Positions 42,838 to 50,650 of a stretch of DNA of 64,000 bases are shown here, piece after piece. The stretch's first letter is position 1. Every line of letters starts with the position of its first letter. The stretch is taken from the NCBI RefSeq assembly GCF_900199635.1, contig NZ_LT962687.1, positions 370,863 to 434,862 on the forward strand. The letters run 5' to 3'. The notes under the pieces were generated by a model. That model did not search any database. It was given only the letters and a program-made list of their open reading frames with translations, and was not told where the DNA came from. A program made the translations under genes and the position numbers. The DNA is from Anaerotruncus massiliensis (ex Togo et al. 2026) (GTDB lineage: Bacteria > Bacillota > Clostridia > Oscillospirales > Ruminococcaceae).

Positions 42838-43890
42838 ATGAATCTGCTCAAAAAGTTCCTGCGCGGGGTCTACTATTTCTGCGTGGGCGTTAAGTCGGCC
42901 GTGTGCGACTTCCTTGACTGGTACACCAACAACCGGAGCATCCCCCGCGTGCTGCGCAGCCGCGCGTCCCTCGCGGTGATCGTGCTCGCGGTGGCGGCCG
43001 GAGGCTGGGGGCTCGTCTCGGCGGTCTCCGGCATGGACCTCACCCGCAGGGAGCCCGTCTCCCCGAGCTCCTCCGCACAGGAGGAGCAGGCCTCGCAGCC
43101 GCAGCAGCCCGTCTCCGAGGCGGAGCCTGTTTCCGTGCCTGCGGAGCCGGCGGAAAGCAGCCAGCCGGAGGTGGACGCGCTCGCCGGCGCGACCCGTTAC
43201 GAGCCGGTGACGGCGGTGCAGCTCTCCCGCCTGCTCAAATCCCGCGCCGAAACCTATGAGAAGGAGGAGGGCGCGACCTTCACGCCTCCCGCCGCCGGGG
43301 ACATCGCCGGGTGGAAGGCGGTCAACCCCGACGTGTTCGGCTGGATCACCATCGCGAACACCAACATTAGCTACCCGCTCGTCTACAACGCGAACACCAA
43401 TTTCTACACCAGCCGCGGCTACTATAAAGAGGCGAGCCGCAACGGCGTCATCTGGGCGGACGGCGACACCAAATTTGACGCGAACGGCGAGATCACCTCG
43501 CGCAACTGCGTGCTCTACGGGCACAACTGGACCAACTGCTGGCGGCCGGTGCGCATCGGCAATCCGGGCGACGTGATGTTCGCTCAGCTCGCAGCCTACG
43601 ACAACGCCGAATTCGCCAAGGCGAATCCCTACATACGCGTCGCCACGCTCGGCGGCGACCACCTCTACCAGGTGTTCACCGTCTTCTACACCGACCTGAG
43701 CTTCGGCTACAACTACGCGGACGGCGCGGTCGTCAACCAGATCATCTCGACCGCCAAGGCCAAGAGCATCCACGACTTCGGCGTCACGGTCGGCCCGAAC
43801 GACAAGATCATCACCCTCTCCACCTGCACGCGGGTGCTCGGCGCGGGCGACAACCAGCGGTTCGTCGTCATGGCCAAGAAGATCTCCTAG
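42838..43890 (+). CDS. Class B sortase
   Basis: A 350-residue membrane-bound transpeptidase. A basic N-terminus, one transmembrane helix (about 42-64, ASLAVIVLAVAAGGWG), a Ser/Glu/Pro-rich spacer (70-115) and a class B sortase domain (about 145-350) with His229 in YGHNW, Cys330 in LSTCTR and Arg341 in NQRFVV. It is the second such domain within 2 kb, the first being inside the upstream fusion. No NPxTN- or LPxTG-type substrate is seen in the window. It has its own extended -10 promoter and terminator, so it can be expressed apart from the fusion. Confidence 0.93.
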   Translation: MNLLKKFLRGVYYFCVGVKSAVCDFLDWYTNNRSIPRVLRSRASLAVIVLAVAAGGWGLVSAVSGMDLTRREPVSPSSSAQEEQASQPQQPVSEAEPVSVPAEPAESSQPEVDALAGATRYEPVTAVQLSRLLKSRAETYEKEEGATFTPPAAGDIAGWKAVNPDVFGWITIANTNISYPLVYNANTNFYTSRGYYKEASRNGVIWADGDTKFDANGEITSRNCVLYGHNWTNCWRPVRIGNPGDVMFAQLAAYDNAEFAKANPYIRVATLGGDHLYQVFTVFYTDLSFGYNYADGAVVNQIISTAKAKSIHDFGVTVGPNDKIITLSTCTRVLGAGDNQRFVVMAKKIS

Positions 43891-43901
43891 CGGACACCGG
43901 C

Positions 43902-43932
43902 AAAACGGCCCTCGTCTGAGGGCCGTTTTTTA
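43902..43932 (+). terminator. Terminator after the class B sortase
   Basis: 12-bp stem AAAACGGCCCTC with its complement around a GTCT loop, then TTTTT. It lies only 16 bases before the next start codon. Confidence 0.9.
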
Positions 43933-43947
43933 AAGGAGGATATCCCT

Positions 43948-44508
43948 TTGAAGGACCTGATTTTTTCCATCCTGCGCCCCTTTCTCGAGGCGTATGCGAT
44001 GCTGCGCTACAAGTCGATCTGGGGGCTCAAGGCGCGCCTGCAAAAGCGCCCCGGCAAGCTGATGAAGCTCACCTACGGGAACTATTTCCTGCGGCGGGGC
44101 AGCTTCGTGGGGCTCGACAGCGAATTTGGCGGGACGCCCTGCTTCCCGCACGGCGTGCAGGGGATTTTCATTTCCAACGGCGCGAAGCTCGGGCGGGACG
44201 TGGTCATCTTCCAGCAGGTGACGATCGGCTCCAACACCCTGCCCGGCAGCAAGTGCCCCGGCGCGCCCACGATCGGCGACAACGTCTATATCGGCGCGGG
44301 CGCCAAGATCGTCGGGGGGATCACCGTCGGAGACAACTGCCGGATCGGCGCCAACGCGGTGGTCTACGAGGACATGCCCGCGAATTCGGTCGCGGTCTGC
44401 GCCCCGACCCGCATCCTGCGCAAGGAGGCGCTCGACAACACCTACACCACGACGCTCGACGGGGTGGATTACTACTTCCGGGACGGAAAGCTGCACGTCG
44501 ACCGCTGA
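43948..44508 (+). CDS. Hexapeptide-repeat acetyltransferase (serine O-acetyltransferase-like)
   Basis: A 186-residue left-handed beta-helix acyltransferase. Hexapeptide repeats are evident in the C-terminal half (FISNGAKLGRDVVIFQ, PTIGDNVYIGAGAKIVGG and ITVGDNCRIGANAVVYED). The N-terminal half is helical with positive charges. It resembles CysE-type and wall/polysaccharide O-acetyltransferases, and the exact acceptor is unknown. The TTG start at 43948 is 8 bases after AAAGGAGG; no better-placed ATG is in frame. Monocistronic between two terminators. Confidence 0.83.
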   Translation: MKDLIFSILRPFLEAYAMLRYKSIWGLKARLQKRPGKLMKLTYGNYFLRRGSFVGLDSEFGGTPCFPHGVQGIFISNGAKLGRDVVIFQQVTIGSNTLPGSKCPGAPTIGDNVYIGAGAKIVGGITVGDNCRIGANAVVYEDMPANSVAVCAPTRILRKEALDNTYTTTLDGVDYYFRDGKLHVDR

Positions 44509-44514
44509 CGAATG

Positions 44515-44546
44515 AAAAAAGGCCCGCGCTCTGCGCGGGCCTTTTT
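44515..44546. terminator. Bidirectional terminator
   Basis: GGCCCGCG (44521-44528) pairs with CGCGGGCC (44534-44541); six A precede and five T follow, so it can end transcripts from both sides (acetyltransferase and the convergent HTH gene). Confidence 0.9.
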
Positions 44547-44586
44547 CATGTCACACGTATGCGCCGCCGCGGCGGACGGCCCCGGG

Positions 44587-44919
44587 TCAGGCCTCCCGCT
44601 GGTCGACCAGCAGGTCGATGAAGCCGTCTACCAAGCGGCGTTCGGCGGGGGTGCAGCCCTCCAGCTTGCGCAGAATGTCGCTGTTCAGGTAGTTCTGCTC
44701 GTGCGTGCTCGTGCCGAGCAGGAGCTCGTCGGGCGTCACGCCCAGCGCGCCGCACAGCTTGACGACCGTTTCGAGGCTGGGGATCGAACGGCAGTTCTCG
44801 ATGTGCGAGATGTAGTTGTTGGTGACGTCCGCGCGCTCCGCGAGCTGTTCCTGCGTCAGGCCCTTGCGGCGGCGCAGATAGGCGATCCGCCTGCCGAGCA
44901 GGCTGTAATCCATATACAT
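44587..44919 (-). CDS. XRE-family helix-turn-helix regulator
   Basis: A 110-residue DNA-binding protein with a Cro/CI-type HTH (about 8-62): RIAYLRRRKGLTQEQLAERA, then VTNNYISHIENCRSIPSLETV. The rest, with THEQNYLNSDILRKLEGCTP, is a short C-terminal helix region typical of small clostridial XRE regulators. Start at ATG 44919 (MYMDYS) or ATG 44913; GGGAGGG lies about 13 bases upstream of the first and 19 of the second. Divergent from a small lipoprotein gene; target unknown. Confidence 0.85.
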   Translation of the reverse strand: MYMDYSLLGRRIAYLRRRKGLTQEQLAERADVTNNYISHIENCRSIPSLETVVKLCGALGVTPDELLLGTSTHEQNYLNSDILRKLEGCTPAERRLVDGFIDLLVDQREA

Positions 44920-44964
44920 ATGTTTCCGCTTCCCTCCCTGCGCGCCCCGTGCACGGACGCGCCT

Positions 44965-44994
44965 ATAATAAAAGGATAATGAAAAGCGCGGCAA
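44965..44994 (-). promoter_or_regulatory. Candidate promoter of the XRE regulator
   Basis: TTGCCG (44994-44989) and TATTAT (44970-44965) on the minus strand, 18-base spacer, about 45 bases upstream of the start. Confidence 0.5.
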
Positions 44995-45022
44995 AGAAAA
45001 CTCACTATAAATCCTAAAGTAC

Positions 45023-45051
45023 TTGTATTTATAATTATGATGCGTTATAAT
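45023..45051 (+). promoter_or_regulatory. Promoter of the small lipoprotein gene
   Basis: TTGTAT (45023-45028), 17-base spacer and TATAAT (45046-45051), 37 bases before the start codon. The surrounding AT-rich divergent region may also hold an operator. Confidence 0.65.
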
Positions 45052-45087
45052 ACGATTATACTTTGCGTGATTGTTGAGGTGGGGGAT

Positions 45088-45402
45088 ATGCGGAGATCCG
45101 GCCGGATCGCGGCGGGCCTGTTCCTGGCGGCGATGCTCTTCGCCGCCGGGTGCGGCGCCGCGGCCTCCGAACCCGCAGCCCCGCTTCCGCCCGCCCCGTC
45201 CGCGCCCCTTCCGGACGGGATCCCCGAGCCGGTGAGGCGCGCGCTCGCCCGCACGGAGGAACGCAGGGGGCGGACGGAGCTGATCGCCGTGAGCGTCACC
45301 CCGTCCGGGGAGGGACTGGCGGTCCTCCTCTGTGTGCGCGCCGGGGAGGGCGTCTGCGCCGACCGCTACCTCTGGCGGGACGGGCGCCTGCTGGAGGGAT
45401 AA
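45088..45402 (+). CDS. Small predicted lipoprotein
   Basis: A 104-residue protein with a signal peptide and lipobox FAAGC (Cys22), a Pro/Ala linker (25-50) and a small mature domain of about 55 residues with RTELIAVSVTPSGEGLAVLL. The two cysteines in LLCVRAGEGVC could form a disulfide. GAGGTGGGGGA precedes the ATG at 45088. I do not recognise a family. It is divergent from the XRE regulator, sharing its regulatory region. Confidence 0.7.
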   Translation: MRRSGRIAAGLFLAAMLFAAGCGAAASEPAAPLPPAPSAPLPDGIPEPVRRALARTEERRGRTELIAVSVTPSGEGLAVLLCVRAGEGVCADRYLWRDGRLLEG

Positions 45403-45410
45403 ACCGACCA

Positions 45411-45452
45411 AAACGCGCGGCGGCCGCCGGGAAATCCCGGCGGCCGCCGCGC
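45411..45452 (-). terminator. Terminator after the M23 gene
   Basis: A 17-bp GC-rich inverted repeat (45415-45431 with 45436-45452) ends in a short T-run on the minus strand, just beyond the M23 stop. Confidence 0.7.
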
Positions 45453-45474
45453 TGTTCTATGGGAGAATAGGAAG

Positions 45475-46257
45475 TCAGTCAGAAACTTTGCCCATCGTTT
45501 TGAGGGGATCGACCCACGCGCCGCCGACCTTCATCGCAAAATGGAGGTGGGGATCGAGGGAGATTTCACAGGGGATATCGCCGACCGTGCCGATCGCCTG
45601 GCCGACCTGGACGCTGTCGCCCTCCTTGACGGAGGTCTTTTTATCCAGTCCGCAGTAGATCGAGGTGATGTCGTCGTGGTGGAGGATCTCGATGGTCATG
45701 CCCATCAGCGGGTCGTCGCGCACGGCGGTCACCTTGCCGTCGCAAACCGCCTTGACCTGCGCGCCCTTGTCGGCCTTGATATCGATGCCGTCATGGGTGC
45801 GCCATTCCTTCAGCGTGGCGTTCTTGACAAGCTCACCGCCGCTGTAGGGCGCGAAGATCTCGCCCGAGATCGGCAAGACGAAGGAGGAGGGCTGCGGCTC
45901 GGGCTGCGCCTTTGCCTCTACGGAGGGCTCGTCCGGTTTGGACGCAGCCGCGGAGGAGGACGAAGGCGCTGTAGACGAGGAGGGCGAGGCCGACTTGTTG
46001 CCGTCGACGCCGACGCCGCTCTGCGCTTTTCCCGCCTCCTCCAGATCGGGGAAACCGTAGGCCGGCTCCTGTGTGCTGGATGGGGCCTGCTGTTCGATCA
46101 CGCGGTCGTTATTTTGATCGATCCGCTCGATGGTTTTGTCTACCGCCACCCATGCGGCGGTACCAGCTCCCACCACACAGATCGCAAGGGCAATGTAAAA
46201 ACCTTTTCCTGCCATGAATTTACTGAATTTGCTCTTTGGATTATAAGAATCATTCAT
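45475..46257 (-). CDS. SpoIIQ-like M23 peptidase-domain protein
   Basis: A 260-residue membrane-anchored LytM/M23 protein. A short cytoplasmic N-terminus precedes a transmembrane segment (about 20-40, FYIALAICVVGAGTAAWVAV), then a Ser/Pro/Ala-rich spacer to about 125 and the M23 domain (about 130-255). Zinc-site motifs are complete: HDGID in the first and HLHF in the last strand. Architecture and length match SpoIIQ, which in forespores binds SpoIIIAH during engulfment. A sigma-F/G-like promoter lies upstream. A vegetative cell-wall hydrolase is the alternative. Confidence 0.85.
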   Translation of the reverse strand: MNDSYNPKSKFSKFMAGKGFYIALAICVVGAGTAAWVAVDKTIERIDQNNDRVIEQQAPSSTQEPAYGFPDLEEAGKAQSGVGVDGNKSASPSSSTAPSSSSAAASKPDEPSVEAKAQPEPQPSSFVLPISGEIFAPYSGGELVKNATLKEWRTHDGIDIKADKGAQVKAVCDGKVTAVRDDPLMGMTIEILHHDDITSIYCGLDKKTSVKEGDSVQVGQAIGTVGDIPCEISLDPHLHFAMKVGGAWVDPLKTMGKVSD

Positions 46258-46279
46258 TTTGTGGTTACACCTCCGGTAT

Positions 46280-46309
46280 TATTTTGAACGCTAGGCAAGC
46301 GCTTTATAC
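46280..46309 (-). promoter_or_regulatory. Candidate sigma-F/G promoter of the M23 gene
   Basis: On the minus strand GTATA (46309-46305) and GTTCAAAATA (46289-46280) are 15 bases apart. The -35 and spacing fit forespore sigma-F/G promoters; the -10 differs at two positions from the GGnnAnAHTR-type consensus. Confidence 0.4.
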
Positions 46310-47530
46310 TCCGATAAAATTTTCTTTCTTTCCCGTTTGGGGAGCGGCGGCCGCCGCCCTGCGGCCAGGGGTTTTTGCGCGCCCCTCCGGGGCGCTTTGG
46401 ATTTGCCTCGCTGTGCCCGGCGGGGCTTTAGATGCGCTCCTCGCCTGCGGCGAGCGCCGCAGAGCGGCGACGCGCATTCAAAGAGGGCCACAGGCGCCAC
46501 TTGTCCCTTTGGGACAAATGGTGTCCCCATTCGGGCTGTCGCTTCGCGACCCCTTTGGATTCCCCGTAGGGAGTCGCCATGCGACCCGGCCCTGCGGGCC
46601 GGAACCCTGAGCGGAGCCGCCTGTGGGCGGCAAGAATGACGAGCGCGTTCCGCCGCGCACCACGGGTTCCTTTTCGGACAGACGAAAAGGAACCAAAAGT
46701 CCGCCTAAGAACCCTCCGCCTTGGGCGGCCTGCCCGGGCTGCGCCCGGAGCGCGCTACGCGCGACGGCCGATCTCCGGCCTAAGAGCCGCCTTCGGCGGT
46801 TGGCCTCCGAAACGCGGTCTGCGGACCGCAGTCGCGGGCGCTCCGCCCCGCGACCCCGGCTTGAGTCCGCTACGCGGACCCGGCCCCATGGGCCGGAACT
46901 CTAAGCGGTATCCCCCCGGGAGTACCTTGCCAGTACCCGCAGGTTACAGCCGCTCCCCACGGGTACACCAGCTGAAGGCTCAATTCAGGTTGCGGGTGCG
47001 CCCAACGACCGAAGCCGGATGGCTCGCATAACCCACGGCGGAAAACAACGCCCGTTCCGGGCGTTCGCGCGCAAAGCGCGCGTGCACGGCGAAGCCGCGC
47101 AGTTTTCCGCCTCCCCGTGGGAGATGCGAGCGAAATAAAAGCGGCCGTGCCTCCCCTGGCGCACTTCTGATTCGGTTCCGGAGACTCCCGGGCAGAGGCA
47201 TTGCGCCCGCGGCGCGGCGGCGGGCGGGATGCTGAAGACTCGTTCACTCATTCGTGGACGGGGCGCCGCCGACTTTGGCCGCAGGCCAACCGGAGGCGGC
47301 GCTGGGGTCGCAGGGGCGAAGCCCCTCGTGCCCTTCTTTGGTTCCTTTCTTGGGCAAGCAAGAAAGGAACTCGCTGTCGGTCGACTACCGACAAGCTACG
47401 TCGCTCACTGAGCGGCAAGCCTAAGCCCACGCCGGGGCGGGACCCGGCAGTTCCGCCGCTCCCCGAGCGGCAAATCTAATACCGCCGTCGGTCGACTACC
47501 GACAAACTCCGCCGCTTGGGAGCGGCAAAC
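46310..47530. repeat. 1.2-kb GC-rich non-coding repeat region, copy A
   Basis: No credible gene is present; open frames are short, arginine-rich and unlike any family. The region is a chain of hairpins (for example GGTTCCTTTTCG with its complement near 46668-46697) and short modules. From about 46628 to 47310 it matches, inverted and with few differences, the stretch 60535-61144. The block 46905-47020 is nearly identical to the complement of 60829-60942. A second module (46496-46550) recurs directly at 53677-53729, and 46769-46811 recurs inverted at 53800-53848. Confidence 0.8.
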
Positions 47531-47911
47531 CTAAGAATGCTCTGACTGGGAGCCGGTATCCTTCTGGAAGAGTTCGCGCACGCCGATGATGAGCAGCAGT
47601 CCGGCAAAGAGCTTGGAGAGCAGCGGCCCTCCCGCGAGGCCGCCGAGCCACACGCCGAGAAAGACGGCGGGAAGGCCCGCGAGGATGCAGACGCCGGCGG
47701 CCTTCCAGCTGATGAGGTGGTTGCGGGCGTGCAGGAGGATGGACAGCACCGCGATGGGGAGGAAGAAGATGAGGTTGATGCCCTGCGCTTCAAATTGTTC
47801 CACGCCGCCGAAAACGCGCAGGTAGAGCAGCAGCACGGCCCCGGCGCCCATGCCGAGGGAGCCGAGCAGGCCGCTGAGAAGGGAGACGACGGCGATGACG
47901 ATCCAGCTCAT
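47531..47911 (-). CDS. TauE/SafE family half-transporter (second of a pair)
   Basis: A 126-residue membrane protein with about four hydrophobic helices, beginning MSWIVIAVVSLLSGLLGSLGMGAGAV and containing ALGSLGMGAG-type TauE repeats. It equals one half of a normal 250-residue sulfite/anion exporter. The ATG overlaps the stop of the companion gene (ATGA), so both halves are made together and probably assemble. The 3' end abuts the repeat region. Substrate unknown. Confidence 0.82.
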   Translation of the reverse strand: MSWIVIAVVSLLSGLLGSLGMGAGAVLLLYLRVFGGVEQFEAQGINLIFFLPIAVLSILLHARNHLISWKAAGVCILAGLPAVFLGVWLGGLAGGPLLSKLFAGLLLIIGVRELFQKDTGSQSEHS

Positions 47912-48258
47912 TGCAGCAGCAGGCGCACCGCGGAATAGAGCACGATGACGCCGAAAATGCGGTGGAGCCAGACGGTTTTGATCTTGGGGAGCAGCCATGC
48001 GCCGATCCCCGCGCCCACGAGGCCGAGCGGGATGAATTTTACCGCGCTCATGACGTTGAGGTAGCCGCGCGTGAGATAGAGAACGCTGCTGGCGATCGAA
48101 AGGGGCAGAATCACGGCGATCGAGGTGGCGTGCGCGCGCTCGGCGGGCAGGCCGTCCTTGTGGAGCATCGGCACCACCACCATGCCGCCGCCCGCGCCGA
48201 AGAGCCCGTTGAGGAGCCCCGCCGCCGCGCCGGTCAGGATAAATTTCAGATTTTTCAT
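47908..48258 (-). CDS. TauE/SafE family half-transporter (first of a pair)
   Basis: A 116-residue membrane protein, the N-terminal-type half of a TauE/SafE exporter: TGAAAGLLNGLFGAGGGMVVVP is the family's first repeat, with three further hydrophobic helices ending at IFGVIVLYSAVRLLL. GGAGGAAA lies 6 bases before ATG 48258. The upp terminator directly upstream implies a separate or read-through transcript. Coupled to the second half by a 4-base overlap. Confidence 0.84.
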   Translation of the reverse strand: MKNLKFILTGAAAGLLNGLFGAGGGMVVVPMLHKDGLPAERAHATSIAVILPLSIASSVLYLTRGYLNVMSAVKFIPLGLVGAGIGAWLLPKIKTVWLHRIFGVIVLYSAVRLLLQ

Positions 48259-48270
48259 CGTTTCCTCCCA

Positions 48271-48314
48271 AAACAAAAAGGCACTGTTTGGAACTAGCTT
48301 TCCAAACAGTGCCT
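48271..48314 (-). terminator. Terminator after upp
   Basis: 15-bp perfect stem AGGCACTGTTTGGAA with its complement around a 6-base loop, followed on the minus strand by TTTTTGTTTT. Confidence 0.93.
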
Positions 48315-48385
48315 CAAAATATGCTTTTCAAGAATATGGATTGCCCCGTCGGCGGGGGTTGGGGATCTGCCGCCCGCGAAACGAT

Positions 48386-49015
48386 TTACTTGGTCCCGAA
48401 GATGCGGTCGCCCGCGTCGCCGAGGCCGGGAACGATGTACATGTGCTCGTTGAGGTGGTCGTCGAGCGCGCCGACGTAGATCTGCACGTCGGGGTGGGCC
48501 TTCTCCATGGCGGCGAGGCCTTCGGGCGCGGCGATGATGCACATGAACTTGATGTTGGTGCAGCCGCGCGCCTTGAGCTGGTTGATCGCGTCGACGGCGG
48601 AACCGCCGGTGGCGAGCATCGGGTCGAGCACGAGGATGTCGCGCTCCTGGATGTCGGCGGGCAGCTTGCAGTAATACTCGACAGGCATATGGGTATCAGG
48701 GTCGCGGTACATGCCGATATGGCCGACCTTTGCGGCGGGAACGAGGGAGAGCAGGCCGTCGACCATGCCGAGCCCCGCGCGCAGAATGGGGATGAAGGCG
48801 ATCTTGCGGCCGGCGATCACGTTGAACTTGCCGACACAGATGGGCGTTTCGACCTCGACCTGCTTCATCGGCATGTCGCGGGTGGCCTCATAGCACATCA
48901 GCATGGCGATCTCGTTGGTCAGCTCGCGGAACTCCTTGGAACCGGTGTTCTTGTCGCGCAGGAGCGTGATCTTGTGCTGGATGAGCGGATGGTCCATAAT
49001 AAACGGCTTTGACAT
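48386..49015 (-). CDS. upp: Uracil phosphoribosyltransferase
   Basis: A 209-residue salvage enzyme making UMP from uracil and PRPP. The PRPP loop is [14 protein letters not shown] (about 130-143), and [12 protein letters not shown] and the C-terminal [14 protein letters not shown] are classic for Upp. Last gene of a long minus-strand cluster, 37 bases after rpiB, and closed by a strong terminator. Confidence 0.98.
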   Translation of the reverse strand: MSKPFIMDHPLIQHKITLLRDKNTGSKEFRELTNEIAMLMCYEATRDMPMKQVEVETPICVGKFNVIAGRKIAFIPILRAGLGMVDGLLSLVPAAKVGHIGMYRDPDTHMPVEYYCKLPADIQERDILVLDPMLATGGSAVDAINQLKARGCTNIKFMCIIAAPEGLAAMEKAHPDVQIYVGALDDHLNEHMYIVPGLGDAGDRIFGTK

Positions 49016-49051
49016 GTTACGTCCCCCTGTCAGTAGATATGGTGTGGTGAA

Positions 49052-49489
49052 TTACCTGCTTTCCAAAGCGGAAATCTTGTCGATGCGGCGCTGGTGGCGT
49101 CCGCCCTCGAATTCGGTGTGGAGAAAGACGTCGGCCAGCTCGATCGCAAGCCCCGGGCCGATGACCCGGCCGCCCATGCAGAGGGCGTTGGCGTCGTTGT
49201 GCATGCGGGTGAATTTCGCGCTGAAGTAGTCGGAGCAGCAGGCCGCGCGGATGCCCGGAACCTTGTTGGCCGCGATCGAGATGCCGATGCCGGTGCCGCA
49301 GAAGAGCAGCGCCCTTTCGCACTCGCCGGAGACCACCGCCTCGCAGGCGGGCGCGGCCATATCGGGATAGTCGCAGGACGCTCCGTCATAGGAGCCGAAA
49401 TCCCTGTAGGCGATCCCCTGTTCGTCGAGCCAGGCGCGGACTTCCTCCTTGAGGGAGAAGCCGCCGTGGTCAGCTGCCAATGCGATCAT
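49052..49489 (-). CDS. rpiB: Ribose-5-phosphate isomerase B
   Basis: A 145-residue isomerase interconverting ribose-5-phosphate and ribulose-5-phosphate. Canonical motifs are intact: AADHGGFSLKEEV at the start (with the conserved His8), the catalytic cysteine in LLFCGTGIGISIAANK, and HNDANALCMGGRV. This is the housekeeping-type copy, in contrast to the divergent paralogue in the sugar operon at 8546-8986. The start overlaps the tsaB stop (ATGA), and upp follows; the tsaE-tsaB-rpiB-upp order suggests one transcript. Confidence 0.96.
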   Translation of the reverse strand: MIALAADHGGFSLKEEVRAWLDEQGIAYRDFGSYDGASCDYPDMAAPACEAVVSGECERALLFCGTGIGISIAANKVPGIRAACCSDYFSAKFTRMHNDANALCMGGRVIGPGLAIELADVFLHTEFEGGRHQRRIDKISALESR

Positions 49490-50202
49490 ATGCTTGAACC
49501 TTCTTTCGTCAGTTTGGCAAGGCGCTCGCGTTCCGCCTGCGGCAGGCGCAGGTATGCGGGCGCAAGGGAAGCGGGCGGCAGGACGTCTCCCCGGAGATAC
49601 GCCCGTCCGGCCGCGAGCGCGGCCGACGACGCGCGCGGGAAGCGCAGCGCGGGCGAGGGAAGGGTGAGGTTTGCCACCCGATCTTTGAACATATTATAGC
49701 ACATTTCCGCGCCGTCTCCAACAAGAAATACGCGCTCCCCAAACTTTTTCAGCCGCTCCTCGAGTGCGGAGAGGGAGACGGCCTCGTCGTCGGCCAGCCG
49801 CTCGGGGAAATCCCCGCCCGACCGGAAGAGCGCGGTGTAGACCTGGGAGCAGCGCGCGTCGAGCACGGGGCAGACTGCGGCGTCCATCCCCGAAAGGTTC
49901 CACGCGAGCGCCTCGAGGGTTGAGACGCCCACGCAGCCTTTGCCGAGCGCGTGGGCCATCCCCTTGACGGCGGAAAGCCCGATGCGCAGCCCGGTGAAGG
50001 AGCCCGGCCCGTCGGTGACGGCGAAGAGCCCAATCTCCGGAAGGGCGACGCGGATCTGCTCCAGCAGGTTTTCGACCATCGGCAGGATGGTCTGGGAATG
50101 GGTCAGCTTCACATTGGTGAAGAACTCCCCCAGCAGCTTCCCCTCCTCGGTGACGGCGCAGGAGGCCGACTGGGAGGAGGTGTCGATCGCCAGAATCTTC
50201 AA
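49486..50202 (-). CDS. tsaB: tRNA threonylcarbamoyladenosine biosynthesis protein TsaB
   Basis: A 238-residue actin-fold protein, partner of TsaD and TsaE in making t6A in tRNA. KILAIDTSSQSASCAV and FAVTDGPGSFTGLRIGLSAVKG are diagnostic. It starts at TTG 50202, which overlaps the tsaE stop as TTGA and has GGGGGAA 7 bases upstream; in-frame codons further up lie inside tsaE. tsaD and rimI, often next in line, are not here. Confidence 0.95.
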   Translation of the reverse strand: MKILAIDTSSQSASCAVTEEGKLLGEFFTNVKLTHSQTILPMVENLLEQIRVALPEIGLFAVTDGPGSFTGLRIGLSAVKGMAHALGKGCVGVSTLEALAWNLSGMDAAVCPVLDARCSQVYTALFRSGGDFPERLADDEAVSLSALEERLKKFGERVFLVGDGAEMCYNMFKDRVANLTLPSPALRFPRASSAALAAGRAYLRGDVLPPASLAPAYLRLPQAERERLAKLTKEGSSI

Positions 50203-50624
50203 AACCGTTCCCCCTCGATGGTGAGTTGGCGGGTGTCGTCGTCGACCCGCTCGAGCGTCAGCGTGATCGCGCCGGCGGGCAGCGCCCCCTCGATGTTTTC
50301 GCTCCACTCGATATAGAGCACGCCGTCCTGCTCGAGATAATCGAAAAAGCCGGTGGAGTAGAGCTCGTCGAACCCGGAAACGCGATACATATCAAAATGA
50401 TAGAGCGAAATATTACCATGCGTATATTCATGCACCAGCGCGAAGGTGGGGCTGGACACCTCGTCGGTGAGTCCCAGCCCGCGCGCCAGCCCCCGCGCGA
50501 AGGCGGTTTTGCCCGCGCCCATGCCGCCGCGGCAGGCGATCACATCGCCCGGGCGCAGCTTTTCGGCAAAGGCGGCGGCAAATTCCTCCGTCTCGCGGGT
50601 GGAGCGGCTCAAAAATCGTATCAC
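50199..50624 (-). CDS. tsaE: tRNA threonylcarbamoyladenosine biosynthesis ATPase TsaE
   Basis: A 141-residue P-loop ATPase of the t6A pathway. The Walker A is GGMGAGKTAFARGLARG, SSPTFALVHEY is the switch region and YHFDMYRV is a TsaE hallmark. GTG 50624 with AGGAAGG upstream is the likely start. Coupled to tsaB by a 4-base overlap, 26 bases downstream of fhs. Confidence 0.95.
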   Translation of the reverse strand: MIRFLSRSTRETEEFAAAFAEKLRPGDVIACRGGMGAGKTAFARGLARGLGLTDEVSSPTFALVHEYTHGNISLYHFDMYRVSGFDELYSTGFFDYLEQDGVLYIEWSENIEGALPAGAITLTLERVDDDTRQLTIEGERF

Positions 50625-50650
50625 AGAGGTACCTTCCTTGCCATTCAAAA

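Noticed and set aside
46310-47530. Several arginine-rich open frames of 60-150 codons
   Set aside because: They fall inside the repeat region, occur in many frames on both strands, lack RBSs and have no family resemblance.
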